Origin: Pyropia yezoensis
Taxonomy: Eukaryota; Rhodophyta; Bangiophyceae; Bangiales; Bangiaceae
Length of the DNA stretch: 64,000 bases
Reading direction: 5' to 3'
NCBI GenBank assembly: GCA_009829735.1
Contig: CM020620.1
Location: 17,008,354-17,072,353, forward strand
A model generated the notes under the pieces. The model ran no database searches and had not been told where the DNA came from. It saw nothing but the letters and a program-made list of their open reading frames with translations. Both the position numbers and the translations under genes were made by a program. Position 1 is the first letter of the stretch. Each line of letters opens with the position of its first letter. Below are positions 1-9,290 of this stretch, piece by piece.

Positions 1-34
1 TGACACACGCTCCACTCCGCCGACGGGGTGCACG

Positions 35-1243
35 ATGGCTGGCGGCCCTGCGGACATCTCTCCCATGAGGGCGTTGGCCGCCGCGTCGGAGGAGTCGGCT
101 GCACTGCGCGCTCGCCTGGCTGCTGCCGAGGCGGACCTGTCGCAGACGCGGACGGCGCTTTCGACGGCGCAAGCCGACCTCACTGCCCGCGATGCCACCG
201 CCGCCGCAGACGCGGTCGGCCGTGGCGGAGCGCCAGCTGGCGCTGGCAGTGGAAGCGGCGCGGCGGCTGGTGGCGGCGCAGCCACGTCAGCAGCCGCCGG
301 AGCCCAGGGCACGCTCGCTCCCAGCTCCAGTGCCCCCGCCGCCCTCGGCGCGGGCCAGGCCCCCACGCTTACGGGGGCCGTCCCCAGCGGTGCCCCTTTC
401 GGCACCGACGCGCTCGGGGACTTCGCCAACGACGAGGAGGGCGGCGGCAACGACTCGGACGACGGCGGCGGCTGGCACGCGGCCCACCGCGGTGGCAGCG
501 GGAGCGGCCCGGGTGGGCGCGGCTTCCGCGCCGGCCTTGACGATGCCGCGGCGTACGACGACGGCTTTGATTTCTACACGTCCTACACGCCGTCCGACTG
601 GCTCCAGGGGTTCGATATCCCCCGAGCCGTCCAGCGTACCGACGGGATGCCCATGCCCTTCACCCCCGCCGACCCCGTCCACACCGTCACCTTCCCCGTC
701 GGCAGCCGTGACGAGCTTGAGGCTCGCCACTGGTACTGCTCCCTGGCGTGGACGGAGCACGTCTACAACGACGTCCTCGCCGCACGCCACTCGACGGGCC
801 ATACCGTCGACCTCCTCCTCGAGCAGCTCGAGTATGTCGTTGGCGCCACGCGGCGCATCTACGCCCTCGGCGTCTCAAGGTATGACTACCTCGCGCTGCG
901 CCAGTCCGAACCCAACCTCGCGGACGCGTTTGCCCATGCCGACGCCGTCCCGCGCAACTCCCTCCGGGGTGACGGCGCCCGGCGCTTCCTCTCGCGCGTC
1001 GCCCGGGCCGAGACCCACGCCTCCGCCAAGATCGGCGCCGCGGAGCGCGGTTTCGCTTACCCGCAACGCGCCAACCGCGCCGCCGCCCCCGCCGGCGGCT
1101 CCGTCAACCGCTCGCCCGCCCAAGGCGGTCGCAGTGGTCAGGCCGGGCGAGGCGGCAGCGCCGCCGGACGTGGCGGACGGGGCGGCGGAGGCAGCGGCGG
1201 CGGCGGCGGCGGCGGCCGCGGCCGCGGCGGCGGCCGGGCCTAA
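35..1243 (+). CDS. Gag-like protein of the YR retrotransposon
   Basis: Probable nucleocapsid/structural protein, 402 residues, from the first ATG (base 35). Residues about 9-60 form an Ala/Glu-rich stretch with heptad character (likely coiled coil). A low-complexity Gly/Ala/Ser linker follows, then an ordered middle part from about residue 175 to 330 rich in Tyr, Trp and Asp. The tail is Arg/Gly-rich (RGG-type, last 50 residues), a usual nucleic-acid-binding tail for retroelement Gag proteins. No CCHC zinc knuckle is seen. The identification rests on position directly before RT and on the RGG tail, not on a recognised family. The next frame (RT) stays open through at least the last 160 bases of this gene in the -1 register. 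Confidence 0.7.
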   Translation: MAGGPADISPMRALAAASEESAALRARLAAAEADLSQTRTALSTAQADLTARDATAAADAVGRGGAPAGAGSGSGAAAGGGAATSAAAGAQGTLAPSSSAPAALGAGQAPTLTGAVPSGAPFGTDALGDFANDEEGGGNDSDDGGGWHAAHRGGSGSGPGGRGFRAGLDDAAAYDDGFDFYTSYTPSDWLQGFDIPRAVQRTDGMPMPFTPADPVHTVTFPVGSRDELEARHWYCSLAWTEHVYNDVLAARHSTGHTVDLLLEQLEYVVGATRRIYALGVSRYDYLALRQSEPNLADAFAHADAVPRNSLRGDGARRFLSRVARAETHASAKIGAAERGFAYPQRANRAAAPAGGSVNRSPAQGGRSGQAGRGGSAAGRGGRGGGGSGGGGGGGRGRGGGRA

Positions 1244-1368
1244 ATTTCGACATCCCGCAGCGGGGTCCCCTCTCCCCCGCCGCGGCTCCTGGCCCAGAGA
1301 GCACCAGCGGCGGCAAACGCCGCCGCAAGCACCGGAAGAGGCTGCCACGGCCCAGCCCTCCTTCTCCG

Positions 1369-3306
1369 GTGCCCGTGTACGAGGCCCTACGGGCCGCCCT
1401 GCCGCGTTGGCTGCAGCTGGGCGTCTCCCCTTGGGTCGCCGACACGATCAAGAACGGGGTCAAGTTGGAGTGGACATCCACCCCCACCCCGTTTGTGTCA
1501 GTGGAGTATCCGCTGACGGCCGAGGACCGCGCCTTCATGACGGGCGAGATTGCGCGCGAGATGGACAACGCGTACATCTTGGAGGTGACGGACCCAGACG
1601 AGATCGACGAGCTGGTCTGCGTCAGCTCGGCGTTTGTGACGCACACCGCCAACAAGCCGCGGGCGGTGCTCGACTTCACGCACCAGAATGGCTTCCTGGA
1701 CGTTGCCAGCTGCAAGTACGAGACACTACCCGAGCTGGCCCAAACGCTGCGCCCGCACGACGCGATGCTCACCTGGGACATCAAAGACGCTTACCACCAT
1801 CTGGTGGTACGGCCCGAGGACCGCAAGTGCCTCGCGTTCCGCTGCTTGGGCCGCTTCTTCGTTCCCGTCACCATGCCCTTCGGCCTGGCCCCGGCGCCCA
1901 TGATCTGGACCAAGGTGATGCGGCCCGTCGTGGAGCACCTGCGGGAGCAGGGCTTCCGCGTCTTGGCGTATGTGGACGACTTTGGCGGTGCGCCGCCGGC
2001 CCCCCCGGGACAGCCGGCGACGCAAGCGCAGGCGGTCGCGGCGTACCATCTCGTCGAGCGCCTGTTTGGCGAGCTCGGCCTGCGTATGCACCCGAGCAAG
2101 GGCGTACGCGACGGGCCAACGCAAGTCCGCCTCCTCGGTCACCTGGTAGACACCAAGCTCGCCCGCTTCCTGCTCCCCCCAGATCGGGTGGACAAGCTGG
2201 TGGCCGCAGCGACGGCGCTGTCCCGCCGCGCCACGGCCAACCGGCGCTGGGCCAACTTCGTGTCGCTGCGCCGGTTTTGTGGCGCCGCCGTGTCCACCAC
2301 ACTGTCGGTCCCCTCCGCACGCTACCACCTGCGGAGCCTGTACAACGCCTTGCAGTACAGGCACCACCGCAGCAGCGACGTGCGGCTGGGCCACCAGGCC
2401 ATCAAGGACCTCCAGTGGTGGACAATGCTGCAGCAGAACGCCGCCACCGGGCGGCCCTTGTGGCCCGGCGCGACGTCCATGCTGTTGGATACGGACGCCA
2501 GCGGCGTCGGCTGGGGAGCCGTCCTCGACCAAGGAGCGGAAGCCCGCGGCTACCACGGCGTGGACCGGAACGGCCTACACATCAACTGCCTGGAGTTGGG
2601 CGCCGTGACCCGCGCCCTACTATCTTTCCGCACGCTCATCCCCCACGGCTCCATCATCCGCTTGCGCACAGACTCGATGGTGGCGCTGGGCGTCATGCGC
2701 GCCGGCTCCTCCCGCTCGCCCGTCCTGATGAACGAGATGCGGGCGTTGCACGAGCTGTGTCAAGAAATGAGCGTCGAGCTCCGCGTGGAGCACGTCTCCT
2801 CGGTGCTGAACGAGTGGGCCGACCGGCTTTCCCGAGAAAACGACTCCACGGACTGGACCCTGGGCCGCGCCGCCTTCAACCGGCTGGACGCCGCCTATGG
2901 GCCCCACACAGTGGACCTGTTCGCGTCGTCGGTCAACGCAAGGACGCCGCGCTTCTACTCCCGCTGGCTTTGTCCGGGCGCCTTGGGCGTCAACGCCCTC
3001 GCCCACAGCTGGGACGGCGAGAACGCCTGGGCGAACCCGCCTTTCCACCTGGTCGGCGCGATCGTCCACCACATCCTGGCGTCGAACGCGACCGTGACGC
3101 TTATCGCCCCAGAGTGGCGGGCCCAGCCTTGGTGGCGCCGCGCAGTCGAGGGTTGCCACGAGTGGTACCCGCTGCCGCTGGAGGACGGCGTGTACACACA
3201 CGGTTCCAGGTCCTCGCCGGCGCCACGTCCTTTTTGGAGGACTGTGGCATTCCGTTTCGAGCCAACCCCGCACTGCGCAACGACGCCCAACGATGGGCGC
3301 TGCTGA
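1369..3306 (+). CDS. Reverse transcriptase-RNase H-methyltransferase-like polyprotein frame
   Basis: Copies the element RNA to DNA. From base 1369 the frame gives 645 residues, but there is no ATG near the start (the first candidate codon is GTG) and the frame is open upstream into gag, so it is probably made by -1 frameshifting. RT fingers/palm: VLDF near residue 105, DIKDAYHH (first catalytic Asp) near 137-144, and YVDD at 201-204. RNase H follows, with DTDASG (Asp376), LELGAV, RTDS and NEWADRLS supplying the four acidic residues. After it comes a stretch with VDLFAS, SRW and NPPF that resembles the Dam/N6-adenine methyltransferase-like domain carried by DIRS elements; I cannot confirm activity. 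The last 115 bases overlap the recombinase frame. Confidence 0.88.
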   Translation: MPVYEALRAALPRWLQLGVSPWVADTIKNGVKLEWTSTPTPFVSVEYPLTAEDRAFMTGEIAREMDNAYILEVTDPDEIDELVCVSSAFVTHTANKPRAVLDFTHQNGFLDVASCKYETLPELAQTLRPHDAMLTWDIKDAYHHLVVRPEDRKCLAFRCLGRFFVPVTMPFGLAPAPMIWTKVMRPVVEHLREQGFRVLAYVDDFGGAPPAPPGQPATQAQAVAAYHLVERLFGELGLRMHPSKGVRDGPTQVRLLGHLVDTKLARFLLPPDRVDKLVAAATALSRRATANRRWANFVSLRRFCGAAVSTTLSVPSARYHLRSLYNALQYRHHRSSDVRLGHQAIKDLQWWTMLQQNAATGRPLWPGATSMLLDTDASGVGWGAVLDQGAEARGYHGVDRNGLHINCLELGAVTRALLSFRTLIPHGSIIRLRTDSMVALGVMRAGSSRSPVLMNEMRALHELCQEMSVELRVEHVSSVLNEWADRLSRENDSTDWTLGRAAFNRLDAAYGPHTVDLFASSVNARTPRFYSRWLCPGALGVNALAHSWDGENAWANPPFHLVGAIVHHILASNATVTLIAPEWRAQPWWRRAVEGCHEWYPLPLEDGVYTHGSRSSPAPRPFWRTVAFRFEPTPHCATTPNDGRC

Positions 3307-4343
3307 CGCGGCGCGTCGTCGGGCCGCTGGTCGCCGACCTTCCCGACCCCGACGCCGCAGCACGACTCGTCCTCAAGGGCTACCGATCCAACACCCAACG
3401 ATCTTATATGAGCAAGTGCCGCGGGTTCTTCTCGTACTGCAAGCAGTACGACCGCGACCCCTTGCCAGCGTCGGTGCCCACGGTGATCGGGTACGTGCTG
3501 CACGAGCTCGAGCGCGGCAAGCTCGCTCCGCCCTCCCTCTCCAAGTACTTGTCGGCCGTCGCCTCGGTCCACATGCTGGCCGGCCACACGGACCCCACCA
3601 AGGACAAGCTGGTGCAGCTCGCCGTTTACGGCTTCCGCGCCACCGCGCTGGACCGCGCGGGTGGTGAGCTGGAGCCGCAGCGGATGCCGCTGCCCGCCGA
3701 CTACATCGTCCGCGTCTGCGAGCTGGGGCTGTCGACCCCTAACGCCTACCTAAGCCTTCAGTGCGCCGGCCTCGTCCTCGGGTACGTGCTGTTCAACAGG
3801 CCCGGAGCCGCCGCCTGCATGCGGCGTTGCGACATCTCCTTCACGCCGGGCGGCATGGAGCTGCAGGTGGTCGACTTTAAGATGGCGCTGCGGACGGGCC
3901 GCGAGCGCCTGGCCTTTACGGTCCCCATCGACTGGGAACCCGCAAAGCCCGACAAGGTGGCCAAGCTTTTGCGCCTCACGGTGGAACGCCACGACGCCAA
4001 CGGCCGCCATCCCAAGGCGATGATCTTTGCCGACCCGGCGCTGCCGGCGCCGGCGCGTCGCTTCTGGCTCGCTGCGCGCGTCACCAACCAGTGGCTGAAG
4101 CGCGCGCGTGAGCTGCTGCCGTTGGCCGTCCCGCTTGGCGGCAAGTACCAAGGCCACTCCCTCCGCAGCGGCGCCGGGTCCGAGGCGTACGCCATCGGCC
4201 TCCCGCTGCCGATGATTGCGGAGATGATGGGCCACGCCTCCATCGAGACGACGCTGCGGTCGTACGTCAAGAAGCGATGGCGCGCGTCCCCTGCGGCCTG
4301 GGAGGTGCTCGGTCGCTTTGCGCCTCGCCATCTCCGACTATAA
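3192..4343 (+). CDS. Tyrosine recombinase (integrase) of the YR retrotransposon
   Basis: Integrates circular element DNA by site-specific recombination. About 383 residues are counted from base 3192, where sensible protein begins; the frame is open further upstream, but that part is only a shadow of RT. An N-terminal SAM-like core-binding region (RSNTQRSYMSKCRGF) is followed by the catalytic domain with the full set Arg203 (FNRPG), His322-x-x-Arg325 (GHSLRSG), His348 (MMGHAS) and nucleophile Tyr358 (LRSYVKK). No ATG lies at the natural start; the first Met is in RSYMSK. Expression therefore probably depends on a -1 shift from the RT frame within the overlap 3192-3306. The stop TAA at 4341 is immediately followed by the B1 repeat. 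Confidence 0.9.
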   Translation, partial: VHTRFQVLAGATSFLEDCGIPFRANPALRNDAQRWALLTRRVVGPLVADLPDPDAAARLVLKGYRSNTQRSYMSKCRGFFSYCKQYDRDPLPASVPTVIGYVLHELERGKLAPPSLSKYLSAVASVHMLAGHTDPTKDKLVQLAVYGFRATALDRAGGELEPQRMPLPADYIVRVCELGLSTPNAYLSLQCAGLVLGYVLFNRPGAAACMRRCDISFTPGGMELQVVDFKMALRTGRERLAFTVPIDWEPAKPDKVAKLLRLTVERHDANGRHPKAMIFADPALPAPARRFWLAARVTNQWLKRARELLPLAVPLGGKYQGHSLRSGAGSEAYAIGLPLPMIAEMMGHASIETTLRSYVKKRWRASPAAWEVLGRFAPRHLRL

Positions 4344-4376
4344 TGGCGCATCCTCCCCCGGGTTCCCTCCTGGTTA
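4344..4376 (+). repeat. Split direct repeat copy B1
   Basis: 33 bases starting TGGCGCATCCTCCCCCGGG, directly after the recombinase stop. They match 5296-5328 with a single T/C difference. Interpreted as the internal copy of the right-end repeat of a PAT-like element. Confidence 0.8.
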
Positions 4377-5295
4377 TGTTTGGAATACTGATTCTTCGGG
4401 TAACCGGTCCCTGATTATTTGTTGGCTGCCGCGTGGCGGGGCGCGCGGCAAGCCGAGCGGGAGCGGGCGGGACGCGGCCGCAGCGGCGCCCGTTGGGCGT
4501 CTCCTTCGCCGGTGCACCGGCGCTGCGCCACGTCCGCCTGCCGCCCCCGCCCATGCGTTTGCCGCCCTCTCCTCGCTGGCGGCGCCACGCACCGGGGGGA
4601 GGGGGTGCCACCGGCGCCCCCGCCCCACCCTCGCTTCCACTCGCGCGGCACTGGCGGCGGCTGTTGCCTGTGCCGCCCTCTCCCCGTCGCGGCCGCCCCC
4701 GGGGGCGGCTGCACTTGCCGCCTCTCCTGTCGGTCGGCAGCCACCCGCGCGGTGCGCCCGCGCCCGTGCCTGCGGCGGCCGGACCGGCCCCTCGACTCGT
4801 TGGCCTGCGCCCACCGGCTCCCGTGGGGGCGGCGGGCTGCGGTGCGCGACCCGCCCAGCCGTGATAAGCGGCGTGGGTCGGGCGTCCGCTGCCGGCCACC
4901 TTGGCCGGCAGCGTCCGTTTCTTCTCGCGCTCCCGCCCTACCCACCCACAAGCACCAGGACTGCCACGGCATCCCGGGGGACCAGCGCCCATTGTTCTTC
5001 TCGCAAGCAGGCCGTGACGGGCCTCCCCCGCGGCGCCACTCGTGTGGCGCGTGCTCAACCGCCACTGGCGGGCGCGGTAGCCGGCACGTGGACTTCCACG
5101 GCAGCCAACGTCATGGCCGTCCTAGGCCAAGCCGTCTCCACGCACCGCCAAGGCGCGGGCCGCCCGTCTATGCCACCTTTGCTTGCACCTGTACCTCTAC
5201 ATTTCTCTCTCTCTCCTGTAGGGACGGCTCCGCCGTTCAACTAGCAGCCTTGGGGGTGCTAGTCTAGCCTACCTGGAATTAAAATGTCACGTTAC
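4377..5295 (+). other. Non-coding interior between B1 and B2 (expected to hold A2)
   Basis: 919 very GC-rich bases between the two B repeats. Several open frames cross it, but all are Arg/Pro/Ala-rich and give no recognisable domain, as expected from composition alone. In split-repeat elements this segment holds A2, a copy of the left terminus. That cannot be tested because the left terminus is outside the window. A pyrimidine run followed by TAG at about 5203-5221 resembles a 3' splice site. Confidence 0.55.
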
Positions 5296-5328
5296 TGGCG
5301 CATCCTCCCCCGGGCTCCCTCCTGGTTA
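5296..5328 (+). repeat. Split direct repeat copy B2, right terminus of the element
   Basis: Second copy of the 33-base block (see 4344-4376). Its last bases, GTTA, merge into GTTACAATCAC, which also begins the unrelated 545-bp repeat copy at 6666. The element-host boundary therefore falls within 5324-5328. Confidence 0.8.
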
Positions 5329-5869
5329 CAATCACTCGACCGCCAGTCGCCCGGTGTGCATGACAGAGAGAATATCGAATTCGACGTCAATCGATTAATC
5401 TGGAAAGTCCGATTCCTATTGCACAGTGACAGAAGATTCGCGACTGCGCTTCCCCCGCCCAATGCAAGAAGCGCTGCATAGCACGACGTGGGCAGGTTTT
5501 ACCCCTGTCGTTTGCACCGGCCGAACGGGACCAAGACCCCGTCGCCCTGTATCAATTTTCGTACTGATTGGCAGCGGACTCCTTGCGCCACGCCAGAGCA
5601 CATTAGTCGCACGTCTAATTAGGTGGGATATACCTTTAGTTGTCCATTCCTGAACCGTCGATGCACGCTACACGGACAGTGATAAAGCAAACAGAATCAA
5701 TGTTGATTTGAAGCCGAATCCAACGCGTGTCGAATTGATGGAAATTGACCGTGTCTGAACAAACGCGATCAGGCACCAAACAAGTGGCTGTGAAGCTATG
5801 CGTAACGTTTACGCCTGTGTGCTTGTCTATCTACAAACATTATTCAGAATCTCGTTGCAGAGTTGTCAT
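5325..5869 (+). repeat. 545-bp direct repeat, copy 1
   Basis: Begins GTTACAATCACTCGACCG and aligns over its whole length, with scattered substitutions and short indels, to 6666-7209. Shared blocks include GCGACGTCAATCGA-like, GCGACTGCGCT, CATTCCTGAACCGT and ACATTATTCAGAATCTCGTT. No convincing gene is present. Two similarly oriented copies separated by about 0.8 kb could be ancient LTRs of a non-autonomous element, or dispersed duplicates. The retrotransposon right end abuts copy 1 at its first base. Confidence 0.8.
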
Positions 5870-6665
5870 TTGTGGCGGCTTACTTTAGAAGACTCATTCT
5901 CATTCATTTTCCAGAAGCCCGACCAGAGGAGATACGGGCTCCGGAAGATTGTCAGCTCTATAGTACTCGGGACCAGAGTAGCGTCCATCACCAGCGATAT
6001 GAATACCGCTTGGGATGCGATCTGGTTGTTCTGGGGAAGTTAGACCCCCTCGCTCGACAGAAAACTCCAGTACTGGGAACGGCACAATGCAAGGCGTCCA
6101 ATCAAAGCGCCGTGGCCCCAGCTGGCGTACAAACTTGTAGACTGATGGGTATGGCGCGCACGCCAGTACCGTGAGTTCAATCATTGTCCTCGGAAGTAGC
6201 CTTCCTGCACTCTATAGTACTCGGCACTTTCCTCATATCCGTTCGAAGGTACGTGACATTTTTGTTTCCCCACAGAAACGGCAGTGAGAGACAGCCAAGA
6301 TGAGGAAGTGGAGAACAATGAGCATGGTTGACTGGAAAGAAGACAGGGAGCAAACGTTGCTGGCGACGTACTGGGACTCTCTCCAGAAAAGTTCGGCGGT
6401 GTCTAGGACCATATTTCGGGACATGCGGAGGAGCTTTGAATGGGCTCCCTCGGTTTGCATAAAGCATCTTCTGCGAAAGGGTGCAGGAGACACTTAGAAG
6501 GCACTGAGGTAGTGCACAGGTCGAATGTTCGCGCTTTTATCCTCCAGTGGAGGCATCTCGTCTGTGAAGAGCAGCGGACGCTGAGGAACCTGTTTGACGC
6601 AAGTGACTTTCAAAAGGAATAATTCTGCAAAAGATTGATGTTATAAAGGGTTGCTTTTGGGCTGT
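5870..6665. other. Spacer between the two 545-bp repeats, no gene seen
   Basis: About 800 bases of moderate GC. No open frame resembles a protein. A 13-base string CTCTATAGTACTC occurs twice (about 5953 and 6211). If the flanking repeats are LTRs this would be the internal region, but no primer-binding site or polypurine tract is evident. Confidence 0.4.
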
Positions 6666-7209
6666 GTTACAATCACCCGAGCGCCCGTCGCCCGGTCTGC
6701 ATCACAGAGAAAATATGAAATGCGACGTCAATCGAAAGACCTGGAACGTCCGTTTCCTAATGCACAACGGCAGAACATTCGCGACTGCGCTCCCCCCGCC
6801 ATCTCGAAGAAGCGCTGCGTAGCACAATCTGGGCAGGTTTTGCCCCCGTTTTTTGCACTGCTCGAAAGCGACCTCTTGGTAAGAGCCTGTCGCCCAATAT
6901 CAAGTTTAGTACTGCTTAGCGGCGGGCTCTTTGCGCCAGAGGCCATTTGTCACAGGTTTTCATTTTGTGGGATACACTTTTAGGTGCCCATTCCTGAACC
7001 GTAGATGCACGCTGCACGGACGGAGATAAGCAAACAGAATCAACAATGATTTAAAGCCGATTCCAACGCGTGTCGAATTGACGCAAAATGGACGATGCTT
7101 GAACAAGTGCAATCAGGGACCAAACAAGTGGCTGTGAAGCTATGCATAGCTTTCACGCCTGTGTGATTGTCGACAAACATTATTCAGAATCTCGTTGCAG
7201 AGTGGTCAT
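6666..7209 (+). repeat. 545-bp direct repeat, copy 2
   Basis: Diverged full-length partner of 5325-5869, same orientation. It is followed by a 19-base tandem duplication (GTGGTCATGTGCCGGCAA, twice, about 7202-7239). The open frames inside differ between copies and are not conserved, so neither copy codes. Confidence 0.8.
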
Positions 7210-7239
7210 GTGCCGGCAAGTGGTCATGTGCCGGCAAGT

Positions 7240-7939
7240 CCGTTTGATTATGTATCTGGTATGTGCTTGCACAATGTGCATGTCATCCTCTGCGTGATGA
7301 TGAAAATGTAATGGAAACCGAGGCCACAGCCGTTAGTGTAGGTATGGGATAGCCTGTAACAGACAGCGCTTAATGCATCGTTACAGTCTAACGTTGAGAA
7401 TCCCTTAACGTTGAGAATCTCTTCAGACCAAGTCCAAGTTGTCGTGAGGATATCTAGCTAGCCTTTCGAGCTGGAGAGAAAAAGCAGTGAAAAACCGATG
7501 TGATCGACGTACTGGGACCCTTTCAAGAAAAGCATGGCTTCTCAGAGCACGTCTATCGGTGTGGCCCGAAATCCATACTATATGGGTTTTTAGCTCAGAG
7601 CATGTCTATTGGTGCACCTAAAACCCATATAGATTAGCTCTGAGCTATCCTCTGAGCCAAAAGTAGCTCAGAGGATAGCTCAGAGCTATCCTGCGTCGAG
7701 AAATATCCAAGCCAATCACGTGCCTCCATCTGAGGAATGAGCGATGGTGACACAACTTCCGTTCGGAACTGATGGACGACAGGTGCAATTGTGCAGAACC
7801 CCAAGCCACGCTGGCCACTCAGCGCCCGACAATCCGAGGTCTTCACCACTCTCCAGAAATAAGTGGACTGCAATGCCCCAAGCAAGTCTGTGGAAGGTCA
7901 GAATATGGCTCAGCCCAATAGACATCATGTCACGAAAAT
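7240..7939. other. Repeat-rich spacer with a perfect 22-bp hairpin
   Basis: No gene. Two partial copies of the terminal motif GAGCAYGTCTATYGGTG occur at about 7538 and 7598. A perfect 22-bp inverted repeat (7635-7656 with 7667-7688, arm starting TAGCTCTGAGCTATCC, 10-base loop) lies just downstream. These look like rearranged ends of the same family as the inverted-repeat element at 7940-8170. Confidence 0.6.
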
Positions 7940-8170
7940 CGTATGTGCAAGAGCATGTCTACCGGTGGTGCTGAAACCCATACTCATCCAGCTACTTTTT
8001 TTAGCGACAGCGCAGAGCATCATGCTGATATTATGACATGATGCTCTGAGCTATCTCTAAAAAAAGTACCTGGATGGGTGCTGACATGATGCTCTGAGCT
8101 ATCGCTAAAAAAAAGTAGCTGGATGGGTATGGGTTTTAGCTCCACCGATAGACGTGCTCTTACACATACG
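7940..8170. mobile_element. MITE-like inverted-repeat element
   Basis: 231 bp with imperfect terminal inverted repeats of about 80 bp. The left arm starts CGTATGTGCAAGAGCATGTC; the right arm, read inverted, starts CGTATGTGTAAGAGCACGTC. The centre is near 8019. Near the right arm a segment of about 50 bp (ACATGATGCTCTGAGCTATC) is tandemly duplicated. There is no coding capacity, so it would need a transposase in trans; the superfamily is not determined. The 3' part of the neighbouring NAPE-PLD-like frame reads into it. Confidence 0.75.
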
Positions 8171-9290
8171 ACCATCTCTAGGGCGATGTGCAAGAGCTCT
8201 GCTTTGGGTTCCCGTGGTGGAGCAGATGTTCGTAGGCTGAAAGTGGGTCGGTGGCCGGTTAAGCCGGAGCGCCCGGGGTGTCCGCCCCCTCCCCGCCACT
8301 ATCTCCCTCCGCAATCCATAGTCGCGGCTCCCTCCCATGCCGAGAGTCACGAAGCGGTTGGCAGTGCCCGAGGCGTCGGTGAGGCGCGAGAGTTCCTTGG
8401 CGGGTTTCATCAGTGGCTCGTTCGTGAGTGGGAGGGTTCCTGCACGGGCAGGAGCTCGGGCAGAGAGAAGAGCAGAGGAGGGGAGGGGAGAGTGGGGGGC
8501 CAGGGGAGGGGGAGAAGAGGGGGGGGAGGTAGCCACACCTCTTCCCACGCATCCACGGCACAGGGCTCCAGTGACTAGCGCGGGTGCGGCGGCACTCCCA
8601 CGTCACAGGGATCCGATGTGCACGACAGCGTCACTGCATCCATGACACAATCCTCCTCGCTCCGGCACGGATCTTGTTCCCGCCCGCCCCCCTCACCTCC
8701 ACTCCCCCGCCCCAACCCAAGCCCATCCCCTCCCCCGCTCGCACCCCGCGCTTGCCGCGCACCACCCCCCCAGCGCCTGCACCCCCGTATACGCACCCCA
8801 GTGGAAGCCAACGACTTCGATGGCACCAGCCTCCTGGAACAGCCGCACAGCCTCGGGCATGTTGGTGTGATGCCGCTCCATGAGCCACCGCGGCGCGTAC
8901 GCGCCAATGAGGATGGCTGCCACGTCCACGGCGCCGCCCAGGTGGTCCCGGATGGCGTCGTAGAGGGGCACGCCCGCCCAGCCCGTGTCGCCCGCAACCC
9001 AGACGGCAACGGGGGGTGCGTCGCCGCTGCCGCTGCCGCTGTCGCTGCCGCCGCTGCCGCTGCCGCTGTCGCTGCCGCCACCGCCAGCACCGCTGCCCCC
9101 ACTACCACTACCGCCGCCGCTTCTGCCGCCTGCACCGCCGTCGCTGCTGCTACCGTCACTGCTATCGCCACCGCAATTACCGCCGCCACCGCCGCCGCCA
9201 CAACCACCGTCGGCGGGCTTGGCCACCCACACGCCCCAAGAGCCCCACAAGGAGGCCCCCCGTCCCACGGTGTGCGGTTGCTTCAGCGCT
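8105..9290 (-). pseudogene. NAPE-PLD-like metallo-hydrolase, 3' part only, two exons
   Basis: Members of this family hydrolyse N-acyl-phosphatidylethanolamine through a metallo-beta-lactamase fold. The upstream exon (about 9290-8797) contains LWGSWG, then a Gly/Ser-rich insert of about 65 residues, then VAGDTGW, IGAYAPRW, PEEAV-like PEAVRLF and HWG, all in family order. An intron at 8796-8440 (GTGCGT...GTGCAG, 357 bp) joins HWG to TLPLTNEP, restoring the family motif HWGT; exon 2 continues with PLMKPAKEL and ends at 8105 inside the MITE. A pyrimidine run ending AG at 9291 is a plausible acceptor. The N-terminal half with HxHxDH metal ligands is not found; another gene occupies 9500-10562. So this is a truncated gene, or its 5' exons are far upstream or lost. 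Confidence 0.75.

Larger units (their letters stand above)
1..5328 (+). mobile_element. DIRS/PAT-like tyrosine-recombinase retrotransposon, left end outside window
   Basis: One element carries a gag-like frame, a reverse transcriptase/RNase H frame and a tyrosine recombinase frame in order on the plus strand, which defines the DIRS order of retrotransposons (circular cDNA integrated by recombinase, no DDE integrase). A 33-base block right after the recombinase stop (4344-4376) recurs with one mismatch at 5296-5328. That matches the B1...B2 part of the split direct repeats (A1-genes-B1-A2-B2) of PAT/Ngaro-type elements. The matching A1 must lie left of base 1, because the first gene starts at base 35. 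The right end is set to about 5324-5328 because sequence from GTTACAATCAC onward belongs to an older genomic repeat seen again at 6666. All recognisable catalytic motifs are intact, so this looks like a young copy. Confidence 0.85.

Noticed and set aside
192-3190. A long open frame (nearly 1000 codons) upstream of and in register with the tyrosine recombinase
   Set aside because: Its first thousand codons are Arg/Pro/Thr-rich and overlap the clear gag and RT frames; only the part after about 3192 is protein-like.
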